Assembly: GCA_018623305.1 (NCBI GenBank)
Contig: JAAZVR010000004.1
Span: 1 to 20,915, forward strand
DNA from: Thiotrichales bacterium
GTDB taxonomy: Bacteria > Pseudomonadota > Gammaproteobacteria > JAAZVR01
DNA length: 20,915 nt
Reading direction: 5' to 3'
Shown here in pieces: positions 14,663 through 20,915 of this stretch (position 1 is the first letter of the stretch; each line of letters starts with the position of its first letter). A program made the translations under genes and the position numbers. The notes under the pieces are model-generated. The model did no database searches. It saw only the letters and a program-made list of their open reading frames with translations, and had not been told where the DNA came from.

Positions 14663-15542
14663 GGCTTAATCCTAACGTGTATAGATGTGTGGCAACGGAG
14701 GCGCTCACGCCGCCAATTAACGTACAAATTAGCACCATTATGCCACTATCCGAGAGAGAAAAAAATAGCTCAAATGGTAAGGTCATCGCTTGATTTAAAT
14801 AGACAAGGCTCAATTGAAGGCTTATCAAAGCAAGAGTGCCACCCAAAAAACCGTACCAAAAGCCAATAAAAATAAATGAGCCTTGAAGCTGTTGCTGAGT
14901 TGCTCCAAGTAAGCGTTTGACGTAAAGCTCTCTTTTTTGCGTTTCTATAAATAAACGTGTTTGATTGGCGAGTATCAAGGCCGCGGAAATGATCAGCAGT
15001 ATGGAAACAACGCGGATTAAAACTTGGAAGTTGCTGATAAATTGATGCCATTCATTGAGCCATTTTTGATTGAAGTGCAGACTTTCAACCCAGTCTGATT
15101 GTTCAATTTTTGTTTGAACATTTTGGATAGTGTCTATATTGAGTTCGTTAAACTCAATTTCTACCCAATTCAAAAAAACACTTTGCCCCAGTGTTTTTTC
15201 AATTTGTTTAAGCTCGGGCATTGGTTTAAGAATGCTTTGAAGAGCCTTCTCATCGTATAGTTGAGCTTTTTTCACCTCGTTGAGTTGATTGATTTGATCC
15301 ACCCAGTCTAGAGTGTCCTGCGGGTTAGACTGAGGATGCAAAAAAATGGTCATTTTGAGCATTTGTGTGTTGTTCGATAAGTAGTTTTCCAGCGATTGGC
15401 TTGCCACATGAAATAGAACCGGCAGCATAAGAATCGGCGTTATTGCCAACAGGGTGATGATTAAAGTCAGTTTGTGAGAAATGATTTTTCGAAGGGCGAT
15501 GACCCAGGCAGGCGGTGTGATTTCAACGCTGTGATAGCTCAT
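14649..15542 (-). CDS. ftsX: Cell-division protein FtsX
   Basis: FtsX is the membrane partner of FtsE; the complex at the septum controls peptidoglycan hydrolases through EnvC-like activators. The 297-residue protein has the FtsX layout: a membrane helix near 27-50, a large extracytoplasmic domain (about 55-175), then three more helices (about 181-202, 228-250 and 270-290), with the cytoplasmic loop ETQKRELYVKRLLGAT between the second and third. That loop, with its KRLLGAT segment, is the conserved FtsX element. ATG at 15542 overlaps the ftsE stop as ATGA. It is somewhat shorter than E. coli FtsX (352 residues), mainly at the N-terminal cytoplasmic tail. Confidence 0.95.
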   Translation of the reverse strand: MSYHSVEITPPAWVIALRKIISHKLTLIITLLAITPILMLPVLFHVASQSLENYLSNNTQMLKMTIFLHPQSNPQDTLDWVDQINQLNEVKKAQLYDEKALQSILKPMPELKQIEKTLGQSVFLNWVEIEFNELNIDTIQNVQTKIEQSDWVESLHFNQKWLNEWHQFISNFQVLIRVVSILLIISAALILANQTRLFIETQKRELYVKRLLGATQQQLQGSFIFIGFWYGFLGGTLALISLQLSLVYLNQAMTLPFELFFSLSDSGIMVLICTLIGGVSASVATHLYTLGLSHESI

Positions 15543-16186
15543 ACAATAAGGCCTTGGTTTAATCGAATGCGTTTGTAATCGAAACGTTTAATCAAATGAG
15601 TATCGTGTGTAGCGACCAAAACGGTTGTCCCTGATTCATTGAACTGCATTAAAAGTTTGAATATTTTTTCAGACAATTCAGGGTCGAGGTTTCCTGTTGG
15701 TTCATCCGCTAACAAAATTTTAGGTTTCAACGCAATACTGCGTGCCAATCCAATACGCTGACATTCGCCTGTTGAGAGAGTGCTTGGGATTTCATTGGCT
15801 TTATCCAGAAGGTCGACACACTCCAGAGCTTCGTTTGCTTGATAGGTGAGGGCTTTGTGATCGAGGCCGGCTAACTTCATTGGTAAGGCGACATTCTCAA
15901 TGACGGATAAATCATTAAGCAACATAGGGTCTTGAAAGACCATACCAATACGTCGTCTGAAATGAGGAATAAAGTGTTTTGGCAGCTGTGAAACGTCTTT
16001 GTCTGCTACTTTAATGGTGCCTCGAGTGCTTTTTTCCATAAGGCCGATGAGCCTAAATAAAGTACTTTTACCAGCACCTGAGTGACCAGTTATGAATACC
16101 ATTTCGCCCGGCTCGACGTGGAAATTTACATTTCGCAGAGCATGGTGGTTGTCATAACTTTTCCAGACGTGTTCGAATTTAATCAT
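15539..16186 (-). CDS. ftsE: Cell-division ATP-binding protein FtsE
   Basis: FtsE is the ATPase of the FtsEX complex, which couples ATP hydrolysis at the division ring to activation of cell-wall amidases. The 215-residue protein has Walker A GHSGAGKST (34-42), Q-loop Gln85 in VFQD, Walker B ILLADEP (157-163), D-loop GNLD (165-168) and H-loop His194. The ABC signature is LSTGECQR (137-144) rather than the usual FtsE form LSGGEQQR: the first Gly is Thr and the Gln is Cys. Other positions look normal and the frame is intact, so it is probably functional. It overlaps ftsY by eight bases and ftsX by four. Confidence 0.95.
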   Translation of the reverse strand: MIKFEHVWKSYDNHHALRNVNFHVEPGEMVFITGHSGAGKSTLFRLIGLMEKSTRGTIKVADKDVSQLPKHFIPHFRRRIGMVFQDPMLLNDLSVIENVALPMKLAGLDHKALTYQANEALECVDLLDKANEIPSTLSTGECQRIGLARSIALKPKILLADEPTGNLDPELSEKIFKLLMQFNESGTTVLVATHDTHLIKRFDYKRIRLNQGLIV

Positions 16187-17198
16187 CTTTGCTAAAAAGT
16201 GCGTTCACAAAATCGGTCGAATCAAACGGTCGTAAGTCGTCAATTGACTCTCCGACACCAATGAAACGAATCGGCAATTCCAGTTGGTTTGCAATCGCAA
16301 ACACGATACCGCCTTTCGCTGTGCCGTCAAGTTTAGACAAGGTGACGCCCGATAAATTAACGACTTCTGAGAATTGTTGCGCCTGTGTCAATGCGTTTTG
16401 GCCTGTAGTGGCATCCAACACAATCATCACCTCATGTGGGGTGTTGGTGTCGAACTTTTGCATCACGCGTTGGATTTTATTCAGTTCGTCCATCAAATGA
16501 TTTTGAGTATGTAAACGGCCGGCCGTATCTGCAATTAGAACGTCAATGTTTTTGGCTGAGGCAGATTGCATGGCATCGTAAATAACTGAGGCGGAATCTG
16601 CGCCTGTATCTTGCGCAATGACCGGAATGTCGTTGCGTTCACCCCAGACTTTAAGCTGTTCGACCGCTGCCGCTCGGAACGTATCTCCTGCTGCGAGCAT
16701 GACTTTTTTTCCATCGCTTTGAAATTTCTTGGCAAGTTTACCAATCGTGGTCGTTTTACCGACGCCGTTGACACCCACCATCAAAATGACGAAGGGGCCT
16801 TCGTGTGTGTCTGGAATCGCCAGGGGTTGAGTGCTGGGCTCTAAGATCTCATTTAAATGAACTTTTAAGGCCTCAAATAGAGCTTGAGGGTCTTTTAACT
16901 CTTTTCGTGATACATCTTGAGTCAGGGCTTCAATGATGCGATCTGTTGTCTCGATGCCTACATCGGCACCGAGCAATATCATTTCAAGCTCTTCAAAAAG
17001 ATCATCGTCAATGGTTTTTCGCCCTAGAAAAACGGTTGCGATGCCCTCAGATAATTGAGTACGAGTTTTGGTAAGCCCTTGTTTGAGGCGGCTGAAAAAG
17101 CCTTGTTTTTCAGTTTTAGGTTCGGACTTTTCAACCGCTGTTTCCGCGTCTAAAGCCTCGTCTTTTGGGGTTTCTTTGGATTTGAACAGTCCAAACAT
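16179..17198 (-). CDS. ftsY: Signal recognition particle receptor FtsY
   Basis: FtsY is the SRP GTPase receptor that brings ribosome-nascent-chain complexes to the SecYEG translocon. With the start at 17198 the protein has 339 residues and begins MFGLFKSK, the usual FtsY opening. A short acidic A domain, an N domain and the G domain follow: G1 GVNGVGKTT (142-150), DTFRAAAVEQL, DTAGR (224-228), SKLDGTAKGG (288-297, Ser for the usual Thr), and FIGVGESIDDLRPF near the end. The start is set by AGAGGT at 17203-17208. The frame stays open for 23 further codons upstream, but these have no ribosome site and do not resemble FtsY. The A domain is short compared with E. coli (497 residues). It is the first gene of a six-gene overlapping operon. 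Confidence 0.96.
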   Translation of the reverse strand: MFGLFKSKETPKDEALDAETAVEKSEPKTEKQGFFSRLKQGLTKTRTQLSEGIATVFLGRKTIDDDLFEELEMILLGADVGIETTDRIIEALTQDVSRKELKDPQALFEALKVHLNEILEPSTQPLAIPDTHEGPFVILMVGVNGVGKTTTIGKLAKKFQSDGKKVMLAAGDTFRAAAVEQLKVWGERNDIPVIAQDTGADSASVIYDAMQSASAKNIDVLIADTAGRLHTQNHLMDELNKIQRVMQKFDTNTPHEVMIVLDATTGQNALTQAQQFSEVVNLSGVTLSKLDGTAKGGIVFAIANQLELPIRFIGVGESIDDLRPFDSTDFVNALFSKDD

Positions 17199-17202
17199 CC
17201 AG

Positions 17203-17208
17203 ACCTCT
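17203..17208 (-). promoter_or_regulatory. ftsY ribosome binding site that decides the start
   Basis: Minus-strand AGAGGT four to five bases before ATG 17198 (MFGLF). The upstream in-frame ATG at 17267 lacks a comparable site. Confidence 0.75.
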
Positions 17209-17216
17209 AATATCGA

Positions 17217-17222
17217 TATAAT
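17217..17222 (+). promoter_or_regulatory. Candidate -10 for the M16-rsmD-coaD operon
   Basis: TATAAT in the 70-nt divergent gap between ftsY and the first peptidase gene, giving a leader of about 40 nt. No good -35 lies 16-18 bp upstream. On the other strand, TTATAT elements in the same AT-rich patch could serve ftsY, so the two promoters probably overlap. GGAGG at 17258-17262 is the ribosome site of the peptidase gene. Confidence 0.4.
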
Positions 17223-17268
17223 AATGTTGAAGTTAATTGCATAAGAATAGCAGAACCGGAGGTTCAAT

Positions 17269-18600
17269 ATGAAATTTTTGAAGCGTGTCGGGGTGGCTGT
17301 ATCGATGATGGTGTCGTTGGTCGCACAAGCACAAGTTCATGAGTATCACTTGGATAACGGTATGAAGGTCTTAGTTAAAGAGGATCATCGTGCGCCAGTG
17401 GTTGTTTCTCAAGTTTGGTATAAAGTGGGCAGTAGCTACGAGCATAACGGGGTGACCGGTATTTCTCACATGCTCGAGCATATGATGTTCAAAGGAACGC
17501 ATACTCACAAACCAGGTGATTTTAATCGAATTATTGCTGAAAACGGTGGCAGCGATAATGCATTTACAGGGCGCGATTACACGGCCTATTTCCAAACGCT
17601 TGAGGCCTCCCGTTTGAATGTGAGTATGGCCCTTGAGTCAGATCGTATGCGTAATGTCATCATTGTCGATGAAGAATTTCAGCCAGAGCGACAAGTTGTT
17701 CGAGAAGAGCGTCGTCAGCGTACGGATGATAATCCGGGTTCAAGACTTTACGAACAATTTTCCGCAACGGCCTTTTCAAGCAGTCCTTATCACCATCCTA
17801 TCATTGGTTGGGCCGAAGACATCAATCATTACACAGTGGATGATTTGAAAGACTGGTATCGGGCGTGGTACACACCCAATAATGCGACATTGGTTGTAGT
17901 GGGTGATGTCGAACCGGATCGAGTGTTTGAACTGGCTAAAAAGTATTATGGTTCGATTGAGTCAGGCCCAGTCAGGGGTTTAAAACCGCAGCGTGAATTC
18001 ACTCAAAATGGTGAACGCCGCATCCAATTGCATGATGATAAGGCGGTGAATCCATATTTGTTAATGGGATTTAAAGTGCCTTCGTTAGCAACCGTGGCTC
18101 CAGAGCAAGAGTGGGAAGTTTATGCGCTTGAGGTTTTGTCTGGCGTGCTTTCAGGTGGTCAAAGTGCGCGATTGCCAAAGTCACTGGTTCGGTCGGATAA
18201 AGTCGCATCTTCTGCTTCTGCAGGGTACAGCTTGTATGATCGAATGAATACTTTGTTTTTGCTGGATGCATCCCCATCGCAAGGTGTCACTCTAAATCAG
18301 CTTGAAACTCAAATTTGGACGCAGCTTAATCGATTAAAACAAACGCCTGTGGCAGAGAGTGAGCTTGAGAAGATCAAGGCTCAAGTGAAATCGAGCAGTA
18401 TTTTTGAGAAAGACTCCATTTTTTATCAAGCGATGCAGTTAGGTCGTTTGGAAACGGTGGGTGTCGGCTGGCAGAAAGCGGATGAATACATCGAAAAAGT
18501 GAACGCTGTGACACCTGAGCAAATTCAGGCTGTAGCGCAAAAATATTTCAATAAAAGAACATTGACTGTAGGTGAGTTATTACCTGAGGAGGCACGCTGA
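17269..18600 (+). CDS. Periplasmic M16 zinc peptidase, active subunit
   Basis: A 443-residue M16 (pitrilysin/insulinase) peptidase. An N-terminal signal peptide (about 1-20, ending AQA) directs it to the periplasm. The inverted zinc motif HMLEH (His67, Glu70, His71) is intact, followed by the family FKGT and GGSDNAFTGRDYT segments. A third zinc ligand is expected at Glu146/147 in VVREERRQ, about 76 residues on. The C-terminal half is the non-catalytic M16 domain. It is paired with an inactive M16 protein encoded directly after it (stop and start share one base, TGATG). Such active/inactive pairs next to ftsY occur in Pseudomonas and related genera. The substrate is not known; degradation of peptides in the periplasm is the general role. 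Confidence 0.93.
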   Translation: MKFLKRVGVAVSMMVSLVAQAQVHEYHLDNGMKVLVKEDHRAPVVVSQVWYKVGSSYEHNGVTGISHMLEHMMFKGTHTHKPGDFNRIIAENGGSDNAFTGRDYTAYFQTLEASRLNVSMALESDRMRNVIIVDEEFQPERQVVREERRQRTDDNPGSRLYEQFSATAFSSSPYHHPIIGWAEDINHYTVDDLKDWYRAWYTPNNATLVVVGDVEPDRVFELAKKYYGSIESGPVRGLKPQREFTQNGERRIQLHDDKAVNPYLLMGFKVPSLATVAPEQEWEVYALEVLSGVLSGGQSARLPKSLVRSDKVASSASAGYSLYDRMNTLFLLDASPSQGVTLNQLETQIWTQLNRLKQTPVAESELEKIKAQVKSSSIFEKDSIFYQAMQLGRLETVGVGWQKADEYIEKVNAVTPEQIQAVAQKYFNKRTLTVGELLPEEAR

Positions 18601-19898
18601 TGTTTCGTATGTTAATTGTATTTTTAGCTTTGTTTGCTCAAAGTTTGCAGGCTGCGCCACAAATTGAGCGTTTTGAAACGCAAAATGGCATCAATGTGCT
18701 ATTTGTTGCGGCACCTGAATTGCCAATGGTGGATTTTCGTTTGGTTTTTGATGCGGGCTCTGCTCGTGATGGCGCGAACTACGGTATTGCAAATTTAACC
18801 AACCATATGCTGTTGAAAGGAACGCAAGATATATCCGAAGAGGAAGTTGTTGAGCGTTTTGAATCTATGGGCTCCGTAGCGAACACAGAGAGTTATAAAG
18901 ACATGGCTGTAGTCAGTTTGCGCTCGATTACAGAAAAGCCAATATTAGATAAATCCATTGCATTGCTATCGACTCTTATTAAACAACCTGCGTTTGATGA
19001 GGCTGTGCTTTCTCGAGAAAAGCAACGACTTTTGCTGGCTTTCAAAGAGCAAGAAAAAAGTATTGATGCATTGGCTAATAAGGCTTTTATGAAGGCCTTG
19101 TACGCAGATCACCCATATGCTCATGGGTCCTCTGGAACGGCCGAGACGGTTGAGGCCTTAACGGCTGAAGACTTAAAAGTATTTTATAAACGCTTTTATG
19201 TGGGCAAAAATGCTGTTTTGGCCATTGTTGGGGATTTGACGCTTGAGCAAGCAAAGCAGTATGCCCAGCGCTTGACTGAGGGATTGGTGTCCGGAACAAA
19301 GCCGGCTGCTTTGAATAAACCTCAAGCTCAACCTGCGACGATGGAACATGTCGAGCTAAACACAACACAAACTCAGGTGAGCTTGGGGCATTTGGGGGTT
19401 GAACGAGGTCATCCGGATTATTTTGCCTTGTATCTGGGTAATCATGCTTTAGGTGGTTCAGGGCTTAACTCTCGATTGATGAAAGAGATTCGAGAAAAGC
19501 GTGGTCTGACTTATGGGGTCTATAGCTATTTCAACCCGATGCGTGAAGCTGGGCCTTTTATGATGAGTATGAAAACGCGCTCTGAAAAAGCAGAGGAAGC
19601 TGTTAGGGTGATGAAACAACAATTGCAGTCTTTTATTGAAACAGGTCCTACTGAAGAGGAATTGGTCTTTTCGAAAAAAAATATTACGGGTGGCTTTCCG
19701 CTCAAAATCAATGGCAACAGTAAAGTGATTCAATACATTGCTATGATTGGATTCTATGGCCTCCCGCTGGATTATTTGACAACGTTTAATGAGAAGATTA
19801 ATTCGTTGAGTCGTGATGATGTAATGAAGGCTTGGAAAAAGCATATGAGTCTTGATAAATTGCACCAAGTGACGGTAGGGGATTCGAGTGAGAAATAA
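18600..19898 (+). CDS. M16 family protein, zinc site lost (partner subunit)
   Basis: This 432-residue M16 protein has a signal peptide (about 1-18, cleavage near LQA-AP). At the position of HxxEH it reads NLTNH (65-69): the first His and catalytic Glu are both Asn, so it cannot bind zinc or cleave. It keeps FxxxGxxxG-type strands, the LLKGT segment and, in the second half, a substrate-side motif EKRGLTYG (Arg301, Tyr305) typical of the non-catalytic partner. With the preceding gene it most likely forms a heterodimeric peptidase in which this subunit shapes the substrate chamber. It overlaps rsmD by 11 nt. Confidence 0.92.
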   Translation: MFRMLIVFLALFAQSLQAAPQIERFETQNGINVLFVAAPELPMVDFRLVFDAGSARDGANYGIANLTNHMLLKGTQDISEEEVVERFESMGSVANTESYKDMAVVSLRSITEKPILDKSIALLSTLIKQPAFDEAVLSREKQRLLLAFKEQEKSIDALANKAFMKALYADHPYAHGSSGTAETVEALTAEDLKVFYKRFYVGKNAVLAIVGDLTLEQAKQYAQRLTEGLVSGTKPAALNKPQAQPATMEHVELNTTQTQVSLGHLGVERGHPDYFALYLGNHALGGSGLNSRLMKEIREKRGLTYGVYSYFNPMREAGPFMMSMKTRSEKAEEAVRVMKQQLQSFIETGPTEEELVFSKKNITGGFPLKINGNSKVIQYIAMIGFYGLPLDYLTTFNEKINSLSRDDVMKAWKKHMSLDKLHQVTVGDSSEK

Positions 19899-20478
19899 AC
19901 CTAAGCGTGCGCAGCAAACGCTGCGCATTATTGGTGGTGAACATCGAGGTCGAACATACCCCTTTGTGAGCGCAGATGGTTTGCGCCCCACAACCGATCG
20001 AGTGAAAGAAACCTTGTTTAACTGGCTTCAGCTGTGGACGCCGGGTGCGCGCGTGTTGGATTTATACGCGGGCAGCGGGAGTTTGAGTTGGGAGGCTTGG
20101 TCTCGTCAGGCCTCGGAGGTTATGGCGATTGAGCGTAATCCATCGGCGGTGCGTGAATTAAAGTCGGTGAAAGAGCATTTGAAAGCGGATTCGGTGAGAT
20201 TGATTGAAGGTGATTGCCAGTCGGTTTTGTCGTCGCAGAATTCAGAGAAGCCTTTCGATATTGTATTTATCGACCCTCCGTTTGCTGATGAACATTGGGT
20301 GAGTGTGTTGGATTTGTTAGAATCTCGCGGTTGGTTAGCGAAAAATGCGTGGGTGTATATTGAGCAACCGATTAAAACCCCAGTGCCGTCTGTTCCAGAG
20401 TTTTGGCGATTGCATCGAGAGAAGAAGGCGGGCCAAGTTATGGCGCGCCTATATCAGCGAGATAAAAATGAAGATTAA
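19888..20478 (+). CDS. rsmD: 16S rRNA (guanine-966-N2)-methyltransferase
   Basis: RsmD methylates N2 of G966 in 16S rRNA, in the loop near the P site of the small subunit. The 196-residue protein shows LRIIGGEHRGR (12-22), RPTTDRVKETLFNWL (33-47), SAM motif I VLDLYAGSG (57-65), ERNPSAV (82-88), and the catalytic DPPF motif (129-132) in IVFIDPPF. The order and spacing fit RsmD. The start is GTG at 19888, overlapping the peptidase stop, with AGGGG six bases upstream. It overlaps coaD by 11 nt; the rsmD-coaD pair is common in bacteria. Confidence 0.95.
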   Translation: MRNKPKRAQQTLRIIGGEHRGRTYPFVSADGLRPTTDRVKETLFNWLQLWTPGARVLDLYAGSGSLSWEAWSRQASEVMAIERNPSAVRELKSVKEHLKADSVRLIEGDCQSVLSSQNSEKPFDIVFIDPPFADEHWVSVLDLLESRGWLAKNAWVYIEQPIKTPVPSVPEFWRLHREKKAGQVMARLYQRDKNED

Positions 20479-20915
20479 AGCCGTTTATCCTGGCACTTTT
20501 GACCCAATCACTAACGGTCATACAGACTTGATTCGAAGAGCCTCGAGATTGTTTGATGAAGTTGTGATTGCGGTGTCGACACATCCAGCTAAAAACCCAT
20601 TATTTAGTGTGCCGGAACGGGTTGAAATGATTCAGTCAGTGACTGAATCAATGGATAATGTTTCGGTGCAATCATTTGATGGATTGTTGATTCGCTATGT
20701 GGAGCAACAAAATGCACAGGTTGTAATTCGAGGCCTTCGAGCGGTATCTGATTTCGAATATGAGTTTCAGATGGCATCGATGAATCGAAATTTGGATGAT
20801 TCGATTGAAACCGTCTTTCTGACGCCTTCTGAGCAGAATACTTTTTTATCCTCTTCAATGGTGAGAGAGGTTGCTCGATTGCAAGGTGATGTGTCTTCGT
20901 TTGTTGCGCCTGAAG
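20468..20915 (+). CDS. coaD: Phosphopantetheine adenylyltransferase, 3' end outside window
   Basis: CoaD transfers AMP from ATP to 4'-phosphopantetheine, forming dephospho-CoA in the fourth step of coenzyme A synthesis. The first 149 residues are in the window; the family has about 160, so only about ten are missing. The nucleotidyltransferase motif GTFDPITNGH (9-18) is intact, with Thr10 and His18 as catalytic residues. The family segments RGLRAVSDFEYEFQMASMNR and LSSSMVREVA near the C-terminus are also present. ATG at 20468 overlaps the rsmD stop by 11 nt. Confidence 0.97.
   Translation, partial: MKIKAVYPGTFDPITNGHTDLIRRASRLFDEVVIAVSTHPAKNPLFSVPERVEMIQSVTESMDNVSVQSFDGLLIRYVEQQNAQVVIRGLRAVSDFEYEFQMASMNRNLDDSIETVFLTPSEQNTFLSSSMVREVARLQGDVSSFVAPE

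Noticed and set aside
17199..17267. 23-codon N-terminal extension of FtsY from ATG 17267
   Set aside because: It has no ribosome site, lies across the divergent promoter region, and does not resemble FtsY; AGAGGT places the start at 17198.
19458..19991. 177-codon open frame antisense to the second M16 gene and rsmD
   Set aside because: It overlaps two well-supported genes, has a low-complexity composition and shows no recognisable domain; it is a shadow of the opposite strand.

Overview
The window looks like ordinary chromosome from a gammaproteobacterium of moderate G+C. The clearest sign is the block rsmD - paired M16 peptidases - ftsY-ftsE-ftsX-rpoH, with coaD next to rsmD, which is conserved in pseudomonads and related orders. 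LPS inner-core genes (kdsD, gmhB) and a bioF-bioH-bioC cluster agree with this. An Oceanospirillales-like relative is a guess. There is no insertion sequence, phage gene, CRISPR array or sign of recent transfer.

Layout. 1-3308 (minus): queA, then ppc, whose 3' end is outside the window. 3333-3528: divergent promoters for queA and tRNA-Leu(CAA), the tRNA and its terminator. 3575-6950 (plus): a tightly packed operon kdsD-gmhB-histidine kinase-response regulator, joining two LPS core-sugar enzymes to a two-component system. 6952-9485 (minus): a PCMT-like protein, gloA, tRNA-Val(GAC) and a membrane diguanylate cyclase. 9530-12247 (plus): bioF-bioH-bioC, early biotin synthesis, without bioA, bioB or bioD beside it. 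12242-17198 (minus): six genes, each overlapping the next, in transcription order ftsY-ftsE-ftsX-(RMF-like/DUF2914 membrane protein)-rpoH-(membrane methyltransferase). 17269-20915 (plus): M16 peptidase, inactive M16 partner, rsmD and coaD, cut by the right edge.

How they work together. The ftsY operon combines co-translational membrane targeting (FtsY), control of septal wall hydrolysis (FtsEX) and the heat-shock sigma factor (RpoH). The extra gene between ftsX and rpoH is the most interesting item. Its cytoplasmic N-terminus has the residue spacing of ribosome modulation factor and is joined through one membrane segment to a periplasmic DUF2914 domain. That suggests, but does not prove, a membrane-tethered ribosome-associated protein made with the SRP receptor and the heat-shock sigma factor.

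A second genome-scale signal is the palindrome AGGCCT. By hand count it occurs 24 times, always inside genes and in two unrelated codon contexts, several times more often than chance. No stretch longer than about 150 bases lacks a gene or RNA.
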